Assembly (NCBI GenBank): GCA_034716235.1
Contig: JAYEHH010000026.1
Coordinates: 1-36,070 of the forward strand
Reading direction: 5' to 3'
From: M55B174 sp034716235
Lineage (GTDB): Bacteria; Patescibacteriota; Minisyncoccia; CAIUEV01; JAHKAQ01
Length of the DNA: 36,070 bases
The notes beneath the pieces were generated by a model. It had not been told where the DNA came from. It saw only the letters and a list, made by a program, of their open reading frames with translations, and searched no databases. This document shows positions 1 to 7,150 of this stretch, piece after piece. The stretch's first letter is position 1; each line of letters starts with the position of its first letter. A program made the position numbers and the translations under genes.

Positions 1-394
1 ATCCGGTAATTCGTTGGGGAATTTCTGTTTTTAAAAACCTGGGATAAAAAATAATTGCCAATAAGCTGTAAAAAGCTTGCCAAAGGATTGCTAACTTATA
101 ATATCTAACCCGGTTTATTCTATTTACATGGAGCTCTCTTGTTTTAAGCTTTAAATATTTAGTAGCCCACAAAATGCCAATCCCATCAGCTAAATTCAAA
201 TCAGTATATTTTAAAATATGACGAAATTTTTTATTGGTTTGGGCTTCAATAATAAATTCAGGATTGATGGTAGCTAAAAAATGCCGATCCGTATCTTCAA
301 GGTAGCCTTTTAAAACTTTTACTAATTTTGTTTCGTCCAGCGGGTCAACTCTTACCCCCAAAACATCAATCCCTTGAGAATTAAAAGAATTCAT
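1..394 (-). CDS. WecG/TagA/CpsF-family glycosyltransferase, C-terminus cut off by window edge
   Basis: Translating the minus strand from the ATG at 394 gives an open frame to the window edge (131 codons, no stop), with an in-frame TAA shortly upstream that fixes this start. It opens with IDVLGVRVDPLD, followed by FLATINPEFIIEAQ and DLNLADGIGILWATKYL, and the last visible residues are PQRITG. These match the N-terminal half of the WecG/TagA/CpsF family (PF03808), which transfers N-acetylmannosaminuronic acid or ManNAc-like sugars to undecaprenyl-linked intermediates at the inner face of the membrane. About half of a normal 240-residue protein is present. A hydrophobic stretch near residues 100-118 (AILWQAFYSLLAIIFYP) resembles the loop seen in membrane-associated members. 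The role fits the other envelope-polysaccharide genes of the window. Confidence 0.85.
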   Translation of the reverse strand, partial: MNSFNSQGIDVLGVRVDPLDETKLVKVLKGYLEDTDRHFLATINPEFIIEAQTNKKFRHILKYTDLNLADGIGILWATKYLKLKTRELHVNRINRVRYYKLAILWQAFYSLLAIIFYPRFLKTEIPQRITG

Positions 395-465
395 TGGATT
401 ATTAGTACCTGTTTCTATAACAATTCTATTTTAGCTGAAAGATGGAAAATGGACAAATGGGAGAG

Positions 466-672
466 AGAAGAAAGTTTGTAAAGTTTAGACAATTGATAAT
501 TGATAATGCCAGCCTCTGGCTGGTCACCCTTTGGGTGAGAGAATGGGTAATTAGCAATGGAGAATTGATAATGGACGATGGAGAATTGATAATTTTTCTG
601 TCATTCCCGTCCCGTCATCCGACAGGATAAACTCCAGCCAACCTCGCCGAGTCTAGGCGGGCGGGAATCCCA
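466..672. repeat. Intergenic composite repeat: nonamer arm, GATAATT repeats, GC-rich palindromic core
   Basis: Between the glycosyltransferase and the HD gene there is no convincing gene. The stretch holds AAAGTTTGTAAAGTTTAG-type arms, several copies of AATTGATAAT, the palindrome GCCAGCCTCTGGCTGG near 509-524, and a GC-rich block containing GACAGGATAAACTCCA, CCTCGCCGAGTCTAGG and GCGGGCGGGAATCCC. ATTCCCG near 604 can pair with CGGGAAT near 663. The same modules recur around 10746-10880, 20625-20690 and 27597-27660, so this is one member of a dispersed composite repeat family. Confidence 0.6.
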
Positions 673-683
673 GAACGCCTTAA

Positions 684-1241
684 TCAGTCTTGCATCTTCG
701 TATATTTTTTGATTAATTCTTTATAAATAATTTCATCTTTTAATTTATTTTGAGAATTATCAATAAAATATTTTAATTTTTCAAATAGCCATTTTGTTGA
801 TATCTGAGTTGGAGCAAGATTATAATAATCAATATTATCAAAAAAATCAGCAGTCTTAACAACCAAGGCATCTTTGCCCATCTCATAACAGCGCTTAAAA
901 TTTTCCTTATATCTTTCAGTTTTATCTTGAATTAATTTATCAAAGCTATTTGCTTCAACCAACTCTGCAATTCTAGCTCCAAATTTTGATTCCACTTCTT
1001 CAATCCCCACATTAGTATCTTCAATAATGTCGTGCAGGATGCCTGCAATCACAATATCTTCATTATGGTTAAGATTAGAAAGGTGAAACCCGACTCTAAT
1101 ACTATGCAAAATTACCGGTTTAGGATTTTCTCCAGATTTATGAACTGCAAAAACTAAAAATTTAATTGCTTCTTCAATTTGTCTGTCAATTTTAGAATTT
1201 ATCATAAATAGATTTAAACTACACTCAATCATAACCTTCAT
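684..1241 (-). CDS. HD-domain phosphohydrolase, RelA/SpoT-hydrolase-like
   Basis: This 185-residue protein carries the metal-binding HD signature of the (p)ppGpp hydrolase branch: H46 in ILHSIRVG, the dyad H70-D71 followed by E74-D75 in ILHDIIEDT, and a later KTADFFDN motif corresponding to the fourth metal ligand. The HD-ED arrangement is typical of the SpoT/MESH1 hydrolase domain, and no synthetase or TGS/ACT domain follows. It is therefore likely a small alarmone or nucleotide hydrolase acting in the cytosol; the exact substrate is inferred. Translation could also begin at M13 (MINSKID, position 1205), because the first dozen residues look unlike a domain start. The gene stands alone, with repeats downstream and priA divergent upstream. 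Confidence 0.75.
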   Translation of the reverse strand: MKVMIECSLNLFMINSKIDRQIEEAIKFLVFAVHKSGENPKPVILHSIRVGFHLSNLNHNEDIVIAGILHDIIEDTNVGIEEVESKFGARIAELVEANSFDKLIQDKTERYKENFKRCYEMGKDALVVKTADFFDNIDYYNLAPTQISTKWLFEKLKYFIDNSQNKLKDEIIYKELIKKYTKMQD

Positions 1242-1381
1242 GTTTTATTTCATGTTCTATAATTTTCCATTTTCATTCTACCACAAAATTGTTAATAATC
1301 CCAAACTAAGCTGGAATTTCTCCCCACTTTTCTTTAAGCTAAAGTTAGTTTAGAATTTATAGAATAGTAATATTTTTAAAA

Positions 1382-3319
1382 ATGCTTTTCTTTTATAAAA
1401 TCACTCCCCTAATCAGACTCCCCGCCTCAATTAATCAAGAATTTACTTACAGTTTTAAAACCCAACTGGACGAAGGCGACTTAGTTTTAGTTAGTTTTAG
1501 AAGGAGAAAAGTGCTAGGAATTATTACTCAAATAATTTCTAACCCAAAAGAAGAAACTTATAAAATAAAATCGGTTCTTAATGTCATTGAGAAAAAATAT
1601 CTTAACAAAAATCAAATCAAATTGTTTAAAGAGCTGGCTAGCTACTATTGGGCCTCCCTTTCTTTACTACTAAAAACAGCCTCTCCTAAAAAAATAATTT
1701 CTCGAGAAAAATTTCTACCCAATGGTTCAGCTAGGGGACGTTTCAAGATAACAAAAAAAGAAATTAGGGACGCTAAACGATTGATTAATTTCTCTCAAGA
1801 AAAAAGAACGCTACTTTTTTTTGCTAGAGATCGATTTAATATTTACTATTATTTAATAGCCGGAATAATCAACAGTGGTGGGCAAGTTCTGTTTTTAGTC
1901 CCTGACCTCCTGCTTTTACATACTTACCGTGCTCAGCTAGAAAATATTTTTGGTACCAACCGGGTTGCCGTATTGGATAAAGGAAAGGCTGGAGGGAATT
2001 ATTATTCCAACTGGACAGCTATTAAATCCGGTAAAAAATCTATTCTTCTCGGGACTCGTTCAACCGTTCTGGCTAATTTTAAAAACTTGAAATTGGTAAT
2101 TGTTGAGGATGCTCATGATCAATCTTTCAAACAATGGGATCAAAATCCGCGTTATGATGCTCGCTCTATTGCCAAAAAATTTCCGGATTATTTTGATTGT
2201 TCCGTAATTTTCGGCAGTTACTGCCCCAGCGTTAGTTTCTATAATCAATTTAAAAAACAAAAAGCTATTTTTGAAACTACCAATAGTCATGCAATCTTAA
2301 CTATTGGACAGGCCAAAAAGCACATTATTGATGCTAGAGAGAAAAATAACTTTGACCAATCTACTTTAATTACTGACCAAGTTATCCAAAAAATTCAGCA
2401 AACCCTTGCTAAAAAACAAACTATTTTTTTAGGAACTTCTCAAAAAGGAAGCTCGGGTTGCTATTTTTGTCGCGATTGTGGCTACATTCCTAAATGTCCC
2501 AGTTGTGAAAGAAACCTTTATTTATCTAGCCAGGGAGAGCTTAAATGTCCTGTTTGTGGAACAAAAATGAAATTCCCCTCTCGTTGCCCCAAATGCAATA
2601 ATCAAATGGTAAAGATGATTGGGCTAGGAATTAGAAAACTTTACCAAGAAATCCAACGGCTTTTCCCTCAATTTCAAGTTGTCTTAATAGATGAGGAAGA
2701 AAGAAAATCTTCTCAAGAGCAAAAAGAAAAAATTGCTCTAACTTTGAATAAAGGAATCGTGGTTGGTAATGTTTCTCTGCTAAGACTAGCCAAGTTTAAT
2801 CCTGTCACCGGTGCAGTTATCTCTATCAATGCTGACAAGAGTTTATTCTTGCCCGATTTCACCGTTGGAGAAAAAAAGTACCAGGAGATCTCTCAATTGC
2901 TTTCTAAAAACTACAAATTATTATCTCAAACTAAATATCCCAAGAATAGAACAACCTTGAGTGCCCTAGCAAGAAATTATCAAAAATTTTATCGCCGAGA
3001 ATTACTTTCACGAAAAAGAGAAAATTTGCCCCCTTTTACCAAATTAATTAAATTTAGTTACCGAGATATTTCTGCAGAAATATCCAAAAAAACTTTAGAA
3101 AAATTAAAATCCAAGCTAAAAAACATTGAGAACAAACTTTCATTTTTCAATGGTCCCTACCCTGGTTATCCCGAAAAAGTTAGAAAGAAATATATTTATC
3201 ATCTTACCATTGGCCATCCTCCTAATTCAAAAATAGATCCACTCCGAGTAACAGAAATTATTGATTATTGCACTAAAAATAAGATTATTATTGATGTAGA
3301 TCCAGTGGGATTAATTTGA
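1382..3319 (+). CDS. priA: PriA-like primosomal protein N' with degenerate helicase motifs
   Basis: The 645-residue protein follows PriA from end to end. It has an N-terminal 3'-DNA-binding-like segment (residues 1-100), a helicase core with GTRSTVLANFKNLKLVIVEDAHDQSFKQ-like spacing, a cysteine-rich zinc module around residues 360-410 (CRDCG, CPSC, CPVCG, CPKC) and a C-terminal domain with LPPFTKL. PriA normally restarts stalled replication forks. Here the ATP-using motifs are damaged: no GxGKT Walker A is seen where expected (residues 147-156 read FFARDRFNIY), the DEEH box is VEDAHD, GTQM.AKG is replaced by GNVSLLRLAK, and the QVAGRAGR motif VI is replaced by QLLSKNYK. The reading frame is intact, so the protein is probably a structural, DNA-binding PriA without helicase activity. 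The start is followed by a plausible MLFFYKITPLIRLP strand; no Shine-Dalgarno is seen. Confidence 0.85.
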   Translation: MLFFYKITPLIRLPASINQEFTYSFKTQLDEGDLVLVSFRRRKVLGIITQIISNPKEETYKIKSVLNVIEKKYLNKNQIKLFKELASYYWASLSLLLKTASPKKIISREKFLPNGSARGRFKITKKEIRDAKRLINFSQEKRTLLFFARDRFNIYYYLIAGIINSGGQVLFLVPDLLLLHTYRAQLENIFGTNRVAVLDKGKAGGNYYSNWTAIKSGKKSILLGTRSTVLANFKNLKLVIVEDAHDQSFKQWDQNPRYDARSIAKKFPDYFDCSVIFGSYCPSVSFYNQFKKQKAIFETTNSHAILTIGQAKKHIIDAREKNNFDQSTLITDQVIQKIQQTLAKKQTIFLGTSQKGSSGCYFCRDCGYIPKCPSCERNLYLSSQGELKCPVCGTKMKFPSRCPKCNNQMVKMIGLGIRKLYQEIQRLFPQFQVVLIDEEERKSSQEQKEKIALTLNKGIVVGNVSLLRLAKFNPVTGAVISINADKSLFLPDFTVGEKKYQEISQLLSKNYKLLSQTKYPKNRTTLSALARNYQKFYRRELLSRKRENLPPFTKLIKFSYRDISAEISKKTLEKLKSKLKNIENKLSFFNGPYPGYPEKVRKKYIYHLTIGHPPNSKIDPLRVTEIIDYCTKNKIIIDVDPVGLI

Positions 3320-3332
3320 TTAAGGCTGAATA

Positions 3333-3686
3333 AATTAATCTCTTACTTTATTTACCTTTAATTGCTTTAATTTGCGCTTTTAATATTGTCTGTTATTATA
3401 ATTTGTAGATTTTACAAAAAGTTTTAAGCTACGAAATTGGGTGCATAGCTCAGTTGGTANNNNNNNNNNNNNNNNNNNNNNNNNNNNNNNNNNNNNNNNN
3501 NNNNNNNNNNNNNNNNNNNNNNNNNNNNNNNNNNNNNNNNNNNNNNNNNNNNNNNNNNNAATTAATCTCTTACTTTATTTACCTTTAATTGCTTTAATTT
3601 GCGCTTTTAATATTGTCTGTTATTATAATTTGTAGATTTTACAAAAAGTTTTAAGCTACGAAATTGGGTGCATAGCTCAGTTGGTA
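3333..3686. other. Scaffold gap of 100 N flanked by an exact 127-bp duplication
   Basis: Bases 3333-3459 are repeated exactly at 3560-3686 on either side of N 3460-3559. The duplicate length of 127 and the round gap size are the same at all three gaps of the window. This is what is expected when two contigs share a terminal k-mer of 127 and the scaffolder inserts 100 N instead of merging them. The duplicated piece contains a promoter-like TATAAT (3397-3402 and 3624-3629) and the first 21 nt of a tRNA-Lys. Confidence 0.9.
3372..3402 (+). promoter_or_regulatory. Possible promoter ahead of the disrupted tRNA-Lys
   Basis: TTGCGC (3372-3377) and a perfect TATAAT (3397-3402) lie about 35 bp ahead of the tRNA-like start at 3439. 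The 19-bp spacer is longer than ideal. The same elements recur in the duplicate at 3599-3629. Confidence 0.35.
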
Positions 3687-3780
3687 CCTACCTCACCTAC
3701 CTCACCTACCTCACCTACCTCACGGCAGGCAAGCGGCAGGCAGGCGGCAGGCAGGGAGCTGTAGCCTTTTAAGCAATACA
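3666..3780 (+). pseudogene. Disrupted tRNA-Lys copy
   Basis: The 5' part GGGTGCATAGCTCAGTTGG (from 3666; also truncated at 3439-3459 before the gap) is identical to the intact tRNA-Lys at 3839. It is then interrupted by a 69-bp tandem repeat block. After it, GGAGCTGTAGCCTTTTAAGC resembles the D-stem end and anticodon arm with the UUU anticodon loop, but the following CACTAAATCCC cannot form the T arm or pair with the acceptor stem. The copy cannot make a normal tRNA. Because it begins exactly at an assembly junction, a chimeric join is an alternative explanation. Confidence 0.6.
3688..3756. repeat. Minisatellite: four 9-mers CTACCTCAC then three 11-mers GGCAGGCARGS
   Basis: Four perfect head-to-tail copies of CTACCTCAC (3688-3723) are followed by GGCAGGCAAGC, GGCAGGCAGGC and GGCAGGCAGGG (3724-3756). 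The reverse complement of the 9-mer, GTGAGGTAG, occurs in the palindromic core at about 20645-20655, linking this block to the dispersed repeat family. Confidence 0.8.
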
Positions 3781-3838
3781 CTAAATCCCAATCAACATTA
3801 AATAAGTTATTTAAAAAATAAATCATCGTAATAAATAT

Positions 3839-3911
3839 GGGTGCATAGCTCAGTTGGTAGAGCAGTAGCCTTTTAAGCTATTGGTCGTGGGTTCGAGCCC
3901 CTCTGCACCCA
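3839..3911 (+). tRNA. tRNA-Lys (anticodon UUU)
   Basis: A complete cloverleaf is visible: acceptor GGGTGCA/TGCACCC, D stem GCTC/GAGC, anticodon arm GTAGC-CTTTTAA-GCTAT with TTT at the anticodon, and T arm GTGGG-TTCGAGC-CCCTC with one weaker pair. The discriminator is A. CCA is not directly attached; the sequence continues with CTAGGAG, the first bases of an inserted palindromic unit. A second copy of the tRNA 3' end that does carry CCA lies at 3991-4012. Confidence 0.93.
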
Positions 3912-4009
3912 CTAGGAGTATTTGTGGTTCGCCACGTCATCCCAGCATTCGCGGGACAGGTCCGACGTGGCGCCATAGCGGATGCTATGGCGAGCCCCTC
4001 TGCACCCAC
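3894..4009. repeat. Palindromic unit inserted in the tRNA-Lys 3' end, flanked by 19-bp direct repeats
   Basis: CGAGCCCCTCTGCACCCAC occurs at 3894-3912 (end of the tRNA) and again at 3991-4009, where it is followed by CA and so restores an encoded CCA. The 78 bp between form two hairpins: GCCACGTC (3931-3938) with GACGTGGC (3964-3971), and CGCCATAGC (3971-3979) with GCTATGGCG (3984-3992), the latter perfect with a 4-nt loop. The inner text CGCGGGACAGGTCCGAC is nearly the same as that at about 27626-27642. The arrangement looks like an insertion with target duplication in an ancestral tRNA-Lys-CCA. Confidence 0.75.
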
Positions 4010-4055
4010 CAAATTAGTTATAAGTTAGAAGTTATGAGTTGTTAGTTGCGAAGCG

Positions 4056-4132
4056 GGGCGCTTAGCTCAGTTGGTTAGAGCGACTGGTTTACACCCAGTA
4101 GGTCGGGAGTTCGACTCTCTCAGCGCCCACCA
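4056..4132 (+). tRNA. tRNA-Val (anticodon UAC)
   Basis: Acceptor GGGCGCT pairs with AGCGCCC, D stem GCTC with GAGC, anticodon stem ACTGG with CCAGT around the loop TTTACAC (anticodon TAC), and T stem GGGAG with CTCTC around TTCGACT, allowing a G-T pair. A CCA tail is encoded at 4130-4132. It lies 45 bp after the duplicated tRNA-Lys 3' end on the same strand. Confidence 0.95.
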
Positions 4133-4146
4133 GTACAGATAAAAGT

Positions 4147-4200
4147 TGTAAGGTTAAAAAGTTCGTAAAGTTCGTAAAGTTTCTAAAGTTAGTGGTTAAA
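4147..4200. repeat. AAAGTT nonamer repeats downstream of tRNA-Val
   Basis: Degenerate tandem copies of AAAGTTCGT (AAAAAGTTCGTAAAGTTCG and AAAGTTTCT) follow the tRNA. They belong to the nonamer arms seen around 17375-17540, 20560-20745 and 27515-27565. The rest of the gap up to the EF-hand gene (4201-4349) shows no gene. Confidence 0.65.
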
Positions 4201-4349
4201 AGTTGTCAATTGCGAAGCGCAACATTGTAAAGCAAAGGTCGTGATAATTTATCCGGTCTTTTTTAATTTCCTAAAAATATCCTGGAGAATATAATCATTA
4301 GGGCTAAGCTCTAAAATATGCTAAGATACAAAAGATGAGATACATAAAA

Positions 4350-4378
4350 TTGTCTACAAATTAACTTTTTGGTAAAAT
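4350..4378 (+). promoter_or_regulatory. Predicted sigma-70-type promoter for the EF-hand gene
   Basis: TTGTCT (4350-4355), a 17-bp spacer and TAAAAT (4373-4378) lie 39 bp before the ATG at 4418. Spacing is ideal and both boxes are close to consensus. Confidence 0.5.
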
Positions 4379-4417
4379 GTAAAGTAATGTTTTAATATAA
4401 ATAATAAAATAATCTTA

Positions 4418-5290
4418 ATGAACTTTGAAACACCAAAACAAACCATACCCTCTCCAGAATCAGCAGAAAATCAATCCGAGTTAGCAGAAGTTGCGATCTA
4501 TAAAGAACAAAAAATGTTTCAGGGGGTATTTGAAAAATTAGGAAAAAGCAAAAAATTGCGCAATCTAGCTATTGCTTTGTCATTCGCCAGTTTAATGGCA
4601 AGCGCTCAAGGCTGTGAATCTAAAAAACCAATGACTCAGACAGAACAACAACAGAAAGATTACGACCGATGGAGTCCAATGAAAAAAAACAATTTTAACT
4701 ATGCCCTGCAAGCCATTCAAGGCCTTGGGAATCAAATGAAAAAAGAAATAAAAGAGAAGGGAGGAACAAACAGAACCATAGCTAGAGATATTGTTGGCAT
4801 GAGAATCAACCAATTGGCTCTTGCCCAAAAGCAAGGAATTGACATAAGAAGTGGAGGAAAAGGAAGTGTCGGCATAGCAGATAGATTTATGACTTCAAAA
4901 GACATGAAAACCTATCTTACAATTGCAACTGACAAAAATAAGGATGGCAGTCTATCTCAAAAAGAAAAAGAAAAATTCGAAAAAAATCCGGCTATACCAA
5001 TACTCCGCCAAAAAATGCAAGTAATAGACACCTTTGGTTCTCTCGATAAAGACAATGACGGAAAAATTTCCCAAAGAGAAGAAGCTAATTACTTACAAAA
5101 AATAGCTAAAGGATTGAGACCACTCTCGGAAGAGGAAGCGGAAGAAATGAAAAAAGAATGGAACAAGGCAGAACCTCTTAAAGCAGAACCCTTTAAAAAA
5201 TCTTCCAGAAAAGGAAATAGAAAAATTTTTGACGAGCATGGAAAACCTCTGCCAGTACAAGGAGTAAGTTCAAACCCTAATGATTTTTAA
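4418..5290 (+). CDS. Secreted or lipid-anchored protein with two EF-hand motifs
   Basis: This 290-residue protein has a polar N-terminus, a hydrophobic segment (residues 48-63, LRNLAIALSFASLMAS) and then AQGC with Cys66 in a lipobox-like setting, so it may be a lipoprotein; the 47-residue cytoplasmic-looking leader is unusually long for one. Two canonical calcium-binding EF-hand loops follow: D172-K-N-K-D-G-S-L-S-Q-K-E183 and D210-K-D-N-D-G-K-I-S-Q-R-E221. The C-terminus is charged and low in complexity. It most likely sits on the outer face of the membrane and binds Ca2+; its partner is unknown. A 20-bp gap to the next small gene suggests one transcript from the promoter at 4350. Confidence 0.8.
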   Translation: MNFETPKQTIPSPESAENQSELAEVAIYKEQKMFQGVFEKLGKSKKLRNLAIALSFASLMASAQGCESKKPMTQTEQQQKDYDRWSPMKKNNFNYALQAIQGLGNQMKKEIKEKGGTNRTIARDIVGMRINQLALAQKQGIDIRSGGKGSVGIADRFMTSKDMKTYLTIATDKNKDGSLSQKEKEKFEKNPAIPILRQKMQVIDTFGSLDKDNDGKISQREEANYLQKIAKGLRPLSEEEAEEMKKEWNKAEPLKAEPFKKSSRKGNRKIFDEHGKPLPVQGVSSNPNDF

Positions 5291-5310
5291 TAAAGCTAAA
5301 TTTTACAAAA

Positions 5311-5562
5311 ATGACTGAACAAATAAAAAAAGTTATTGCCGAATCTAGTTTAACCCAAGAAGAAAAGGATGAATTTAACAAAATAATAGCCAAGGCAAAT
5401 ACCGCCCAATTGCAAGCACTAGAAAGTTTATTTAGTGAAAATCCAGAATTTGCGCCAACATTTTATAAAAACTATAAAGACAAACTGGCTACTTTTACTG
5501 AAAAAGATGGTACACAATGGGATAAAATTATAGATGAAGAGAAAGGTTTGATGTCGTCTTAA
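5311..5562 (+). CDS. Small acidic hypothetical protein
   Basis: This is an 83-residue, mostly helical, acidic protein without membrane segments or cysteines. It starts 20 bp after the EF-hand gene and ends 29 bp before the RNHCP gene, so the three are likely co-transcribed. I do not recognise a family. The segment LTQEEKDEFNKIIAKANTAQ suggests paired helices. Codon use resembles its neighbours, which supports it being real. Confidence 0.6.
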   Translation: MTEQIKKVIAESSLTQEEKDEFNKIIAKANTAQLQALESLFSENPEFAPTFYKNYKDKLATFTEKDGTQWDKIIDEEKGLMSS

Positions 5563-5591
5563 TTGAAAAATCTAAATTTATTTCAAAATGT

Positions 5592-6029
5592 ATGACTTTT
5601 CCAAAATTCACCTGTCGCTACTGTAGAAAAGAAATAGCTACCGACAAAGAAGCTGGAATTCAAAACCGTAATCACTGCCCCTACTGCCTTTACTCCGTCC
5701 ACCTTGACCAAAAAATTTCTGGCGATAGAAAATCCGTCTGTGGAGGAAAAATGAAACCGCTAGGGTTAACATTCAAAAAAACAAAGCCCAGCAAATATCA
5801 GGGAACCAATCAGGGAGAGTTGATGCTAATTCACCAATGTTGTAATTGCAAAAAAATATCTATTAACCGGATCGCCGGAGATGATAACCCCAAAAAGATT
5901 TTAGAAATTTTTCAGACCTCTCTAGAATTATCTCCTGAAATTAAAAAAGAATTGAAGGAATCAGACATAGAAATGGCCATTGAGAATGATCTAGAAAAAA
6001 TCAAACAACAACTTTTTGGAAAGTTGTAA
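5592..6029 (+). CDS. RNHCP-domain zinc-ribbon protein
   Basis: The 145-residue protein begins FTCRYCRKEI and contains the eponymous RNHCPYCLYSVH motif at residues 27-38, then a second cysteine pair in HQCCNCKKISINRIAGDDNP. This matches the RNHCP domain (PF12647), a small zinc-binding domain of unknown function; the four or more cysteine pairs predict one or two zinc knuckles and nucleic-acid binding is possible but not shown. The C-terminal 50 residues are helical and charged. It is the third gene of a short plus-strand cluster and is followed by tRNA-Met. Confidence 0.85.
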   Translation: MTFPKFTCRYCRKEIATDKEAGIQNRNHCPYCLYSVHLDQKISGDRKSVCGGKMKPLGLTFKKTKPSKYQGTNQGELMLIHQCCNCKKISINRIAGDDNPKKILEIFQTSLELSPEIKKELKESDIEMAIENDLEKIKQQLFGKL

Positions 6030-6061
6030 AATTTATTTATTTTGCTATCATTTATTCACGC

Positions 6062-6133
6062 GGGCTCGTAGCTCAGTGGCAGAGCACTCGGCTCATAACC
6101 GATCGGTCGCAGGTTCGATCCCTGCCGAGCCCA
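6062..6133 (+). tRNA. tRNA with CAU anticodon (elongator Met or lysidine-modified Ile)
   Basis: Acceptor GGGCTCG pairs with CGAGCCC, D stem GCTC with GAGC, anticodon stem CTCGG with CCGAT (the outermost pair is a mismatch) around CTCATAA, and T stem GCAGG with CCTGC around TTCGATC. The first base pair is G-C, which argues against an initiator tRNA. CAU also serves tRNA-Ile2; sequence alone does not decide. No CCA is encoded and a T run follows. Confidence 0.93.
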
Positions 6134-6155
6134 CTTTTTTTATTCAAAAAACAAA

Positions 6156-6557
6156 ATGATATTTTTCCATCCATTTTCTTCCGTAAAAAAAATAATCCTA
6201 ACAATAATCATCATTTCTATCACCGCTTGGGCGGTAAGCTCTTTTTATCTTATCAATCATCCTGCTAAAAAAGAAAAGCTAGAAGAAAAGTTGGAACCCA
6301 ATTATCAAGAGTTTATGAGACTGGCTCTAAAATATTACGAAGATGCTGAGAGCGCTCTAATCTACAAAGATAGTGAGAAAGCTAAGAAGTTGTTAGAACA
6401 ATCTAAAGATTACGCTAAGCAAGTTGTCTCCTCGCGTGATTTATATCAAGATGCTAAAGATTTACTGAATCAAATTGAGGATAAATTAAAAAAATTAAAA
6501 AAAGAAGAGAACCCAGAGGAAGAAAATAAAGACAAAGCAACTAAGAAAAAAGAATGA
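6156..6557 (+). CDS. Membrane-anchored helical hypothetical protein
   Basis: The 133-residue protein has one transmembrane helix (residues 11-32, KIILTIIIISITAWAVSSFY) and then a soluble region of two amphipathic helices (YQEFMRLALKYYEDAESALIY and DSEKAKKLLEQSKDYAKQV) resembling a single TPR-like hairpin, ending in a very charged E/K tail. It is probably a single-pass membrane protein with the helical part outside. I do not recognise a specific family. It starts 22 bp after tRNA-Met and ends before a bidirectional terminator shared with rplL. Confidence 0.65.
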   Translation: MIFFHPFSSVKKIILTIIIISITAWAVSSFYLINHPAKKEKLEEKLEPNYQEFMRLALKYYEDAESALIYKDSEKAKKLLEQSKDYAKQVVSSRDLYQDAKDLLNQIEDKLKKLKKEENPEEENKDKATKKKE

Positions 6558-6587
6558 GAAACCCATAATTCATTCTAAAAAGCATCC

Positions 6588-6632
6588 AAAAAAACAGTAG
6601 AGCTACAAAATTTTGTGTCTCTACTGTTTTTT
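6588..6632. terminator. Bidirectional intrinsic terminator between 6156 gene and rplL
   Basis: ACAGTAGAG (6594-6602) pairs with CTCTACTGT (6619-6627), flanked by A runs on the left and T runs on the right, so it ends both the plus-strand gene and rplL on the minus strand. It resembles the hairpin at 28188-28229 (shared ACAGTARAG and CAAAATTTTG). Confidence 0.8.
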
Positions 6633-6651
6633 AGTGTACGACTAACTTGTT

Positions 6652-7110
6652 CTATTTTAATTCTATTGTGGCGCCAGCTTCTTCTAATTTCTTCTTCATT
6701 TCTTCCGCTTCTTTAGTCGGAACATTTTCTTTTACTACTTTAGGAGCACCATCTACTAAATCTTTAGCTTCTTTCAATCCAGATCCGGTAATTTCATTTA
6801 CTAATTTAATAACAGCAATTTTGGAATCACCTACCGTTACTAATTCAACATTAAAAGCATCTTTAGTTGCTTCTTCTGCTCCTCCGCCATCAGCACCAGC
6901 TACTGGGGCTGCCATGACTGAAGCCGCTGCTACAACTCCAAACTTGTCTTCTAGAACTTTAACTAATTCTGAAAGCTCTAGTACGCTCATTTTTTCAACT
7001 TCCTCCACTAATTTTTTAAATTTTGCGGGAACTTTTACCTCTTTCTTAGTCTCCTTTTCTTCTTCTTTTTTATCTTCTGATGCAGGAACATTCTTTTTTT
7101 CTTCTACCAT
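6652..7110 (-). CDS. rplL: Large ribosomal subunit protein bL12 (L7/L12) with N-terminal extension
   Basis: The 152-residue protein contains the full L7/L12 fold: an N-terminal dimerisation segment (KLVEEVEKMSVLELSELVKVLEDKFGV), an Ala/Pro hinge (AAASVMAAPVAGA) and the C-terminal factor-binding domain (KIAVIKLVNEITGSGLKEAKDLVDGAPKVVKE). It forms the ribosomal stalk that recruits GTPase factors. It is about 30 residues longer than the usual 120 because of a Lys/Glu-rich N-terminal extension (residues 1-34). It follows rplJ by 40 bp, so the pair forms the usual stalk operon. Confidence 0.95.
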   Translation of the reverse strand: MVEEKKNVPASEDKKEEEKETKKEVKVPAKFKKLVEEVEKMSVLELSELVKVLEDKFGVVAAASVMAAPVAGADGGGAEEATKDAFNVELVTVGDSKIAVIKLVNEITGSGLKEAKDLVDGAPKVVKENVPTKEAEEMKKKLEEAGATIELK

Positions 7111-7150
7111 ATTTTTAGATTATTGTTAATTAATTATAATAAAAAATAAT

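Noticed and set aside
442..630. 62-codon open frame
   Set aside because: Its text is made of AATTGATAAT and GC-rich repeat modules; no start signal or protein-like pattern.
3688..3756. CRISPR-like repeats
   Set aside because: The units are 9 and 11 bp without spacers, so this is a minisatellite. No CRISPR array was found in the window.
6647..7129. 160-codon plus-strand frame over rplL
   Set aside because: It is the antisense shadow of a well-recognised ribosomal protein gene.
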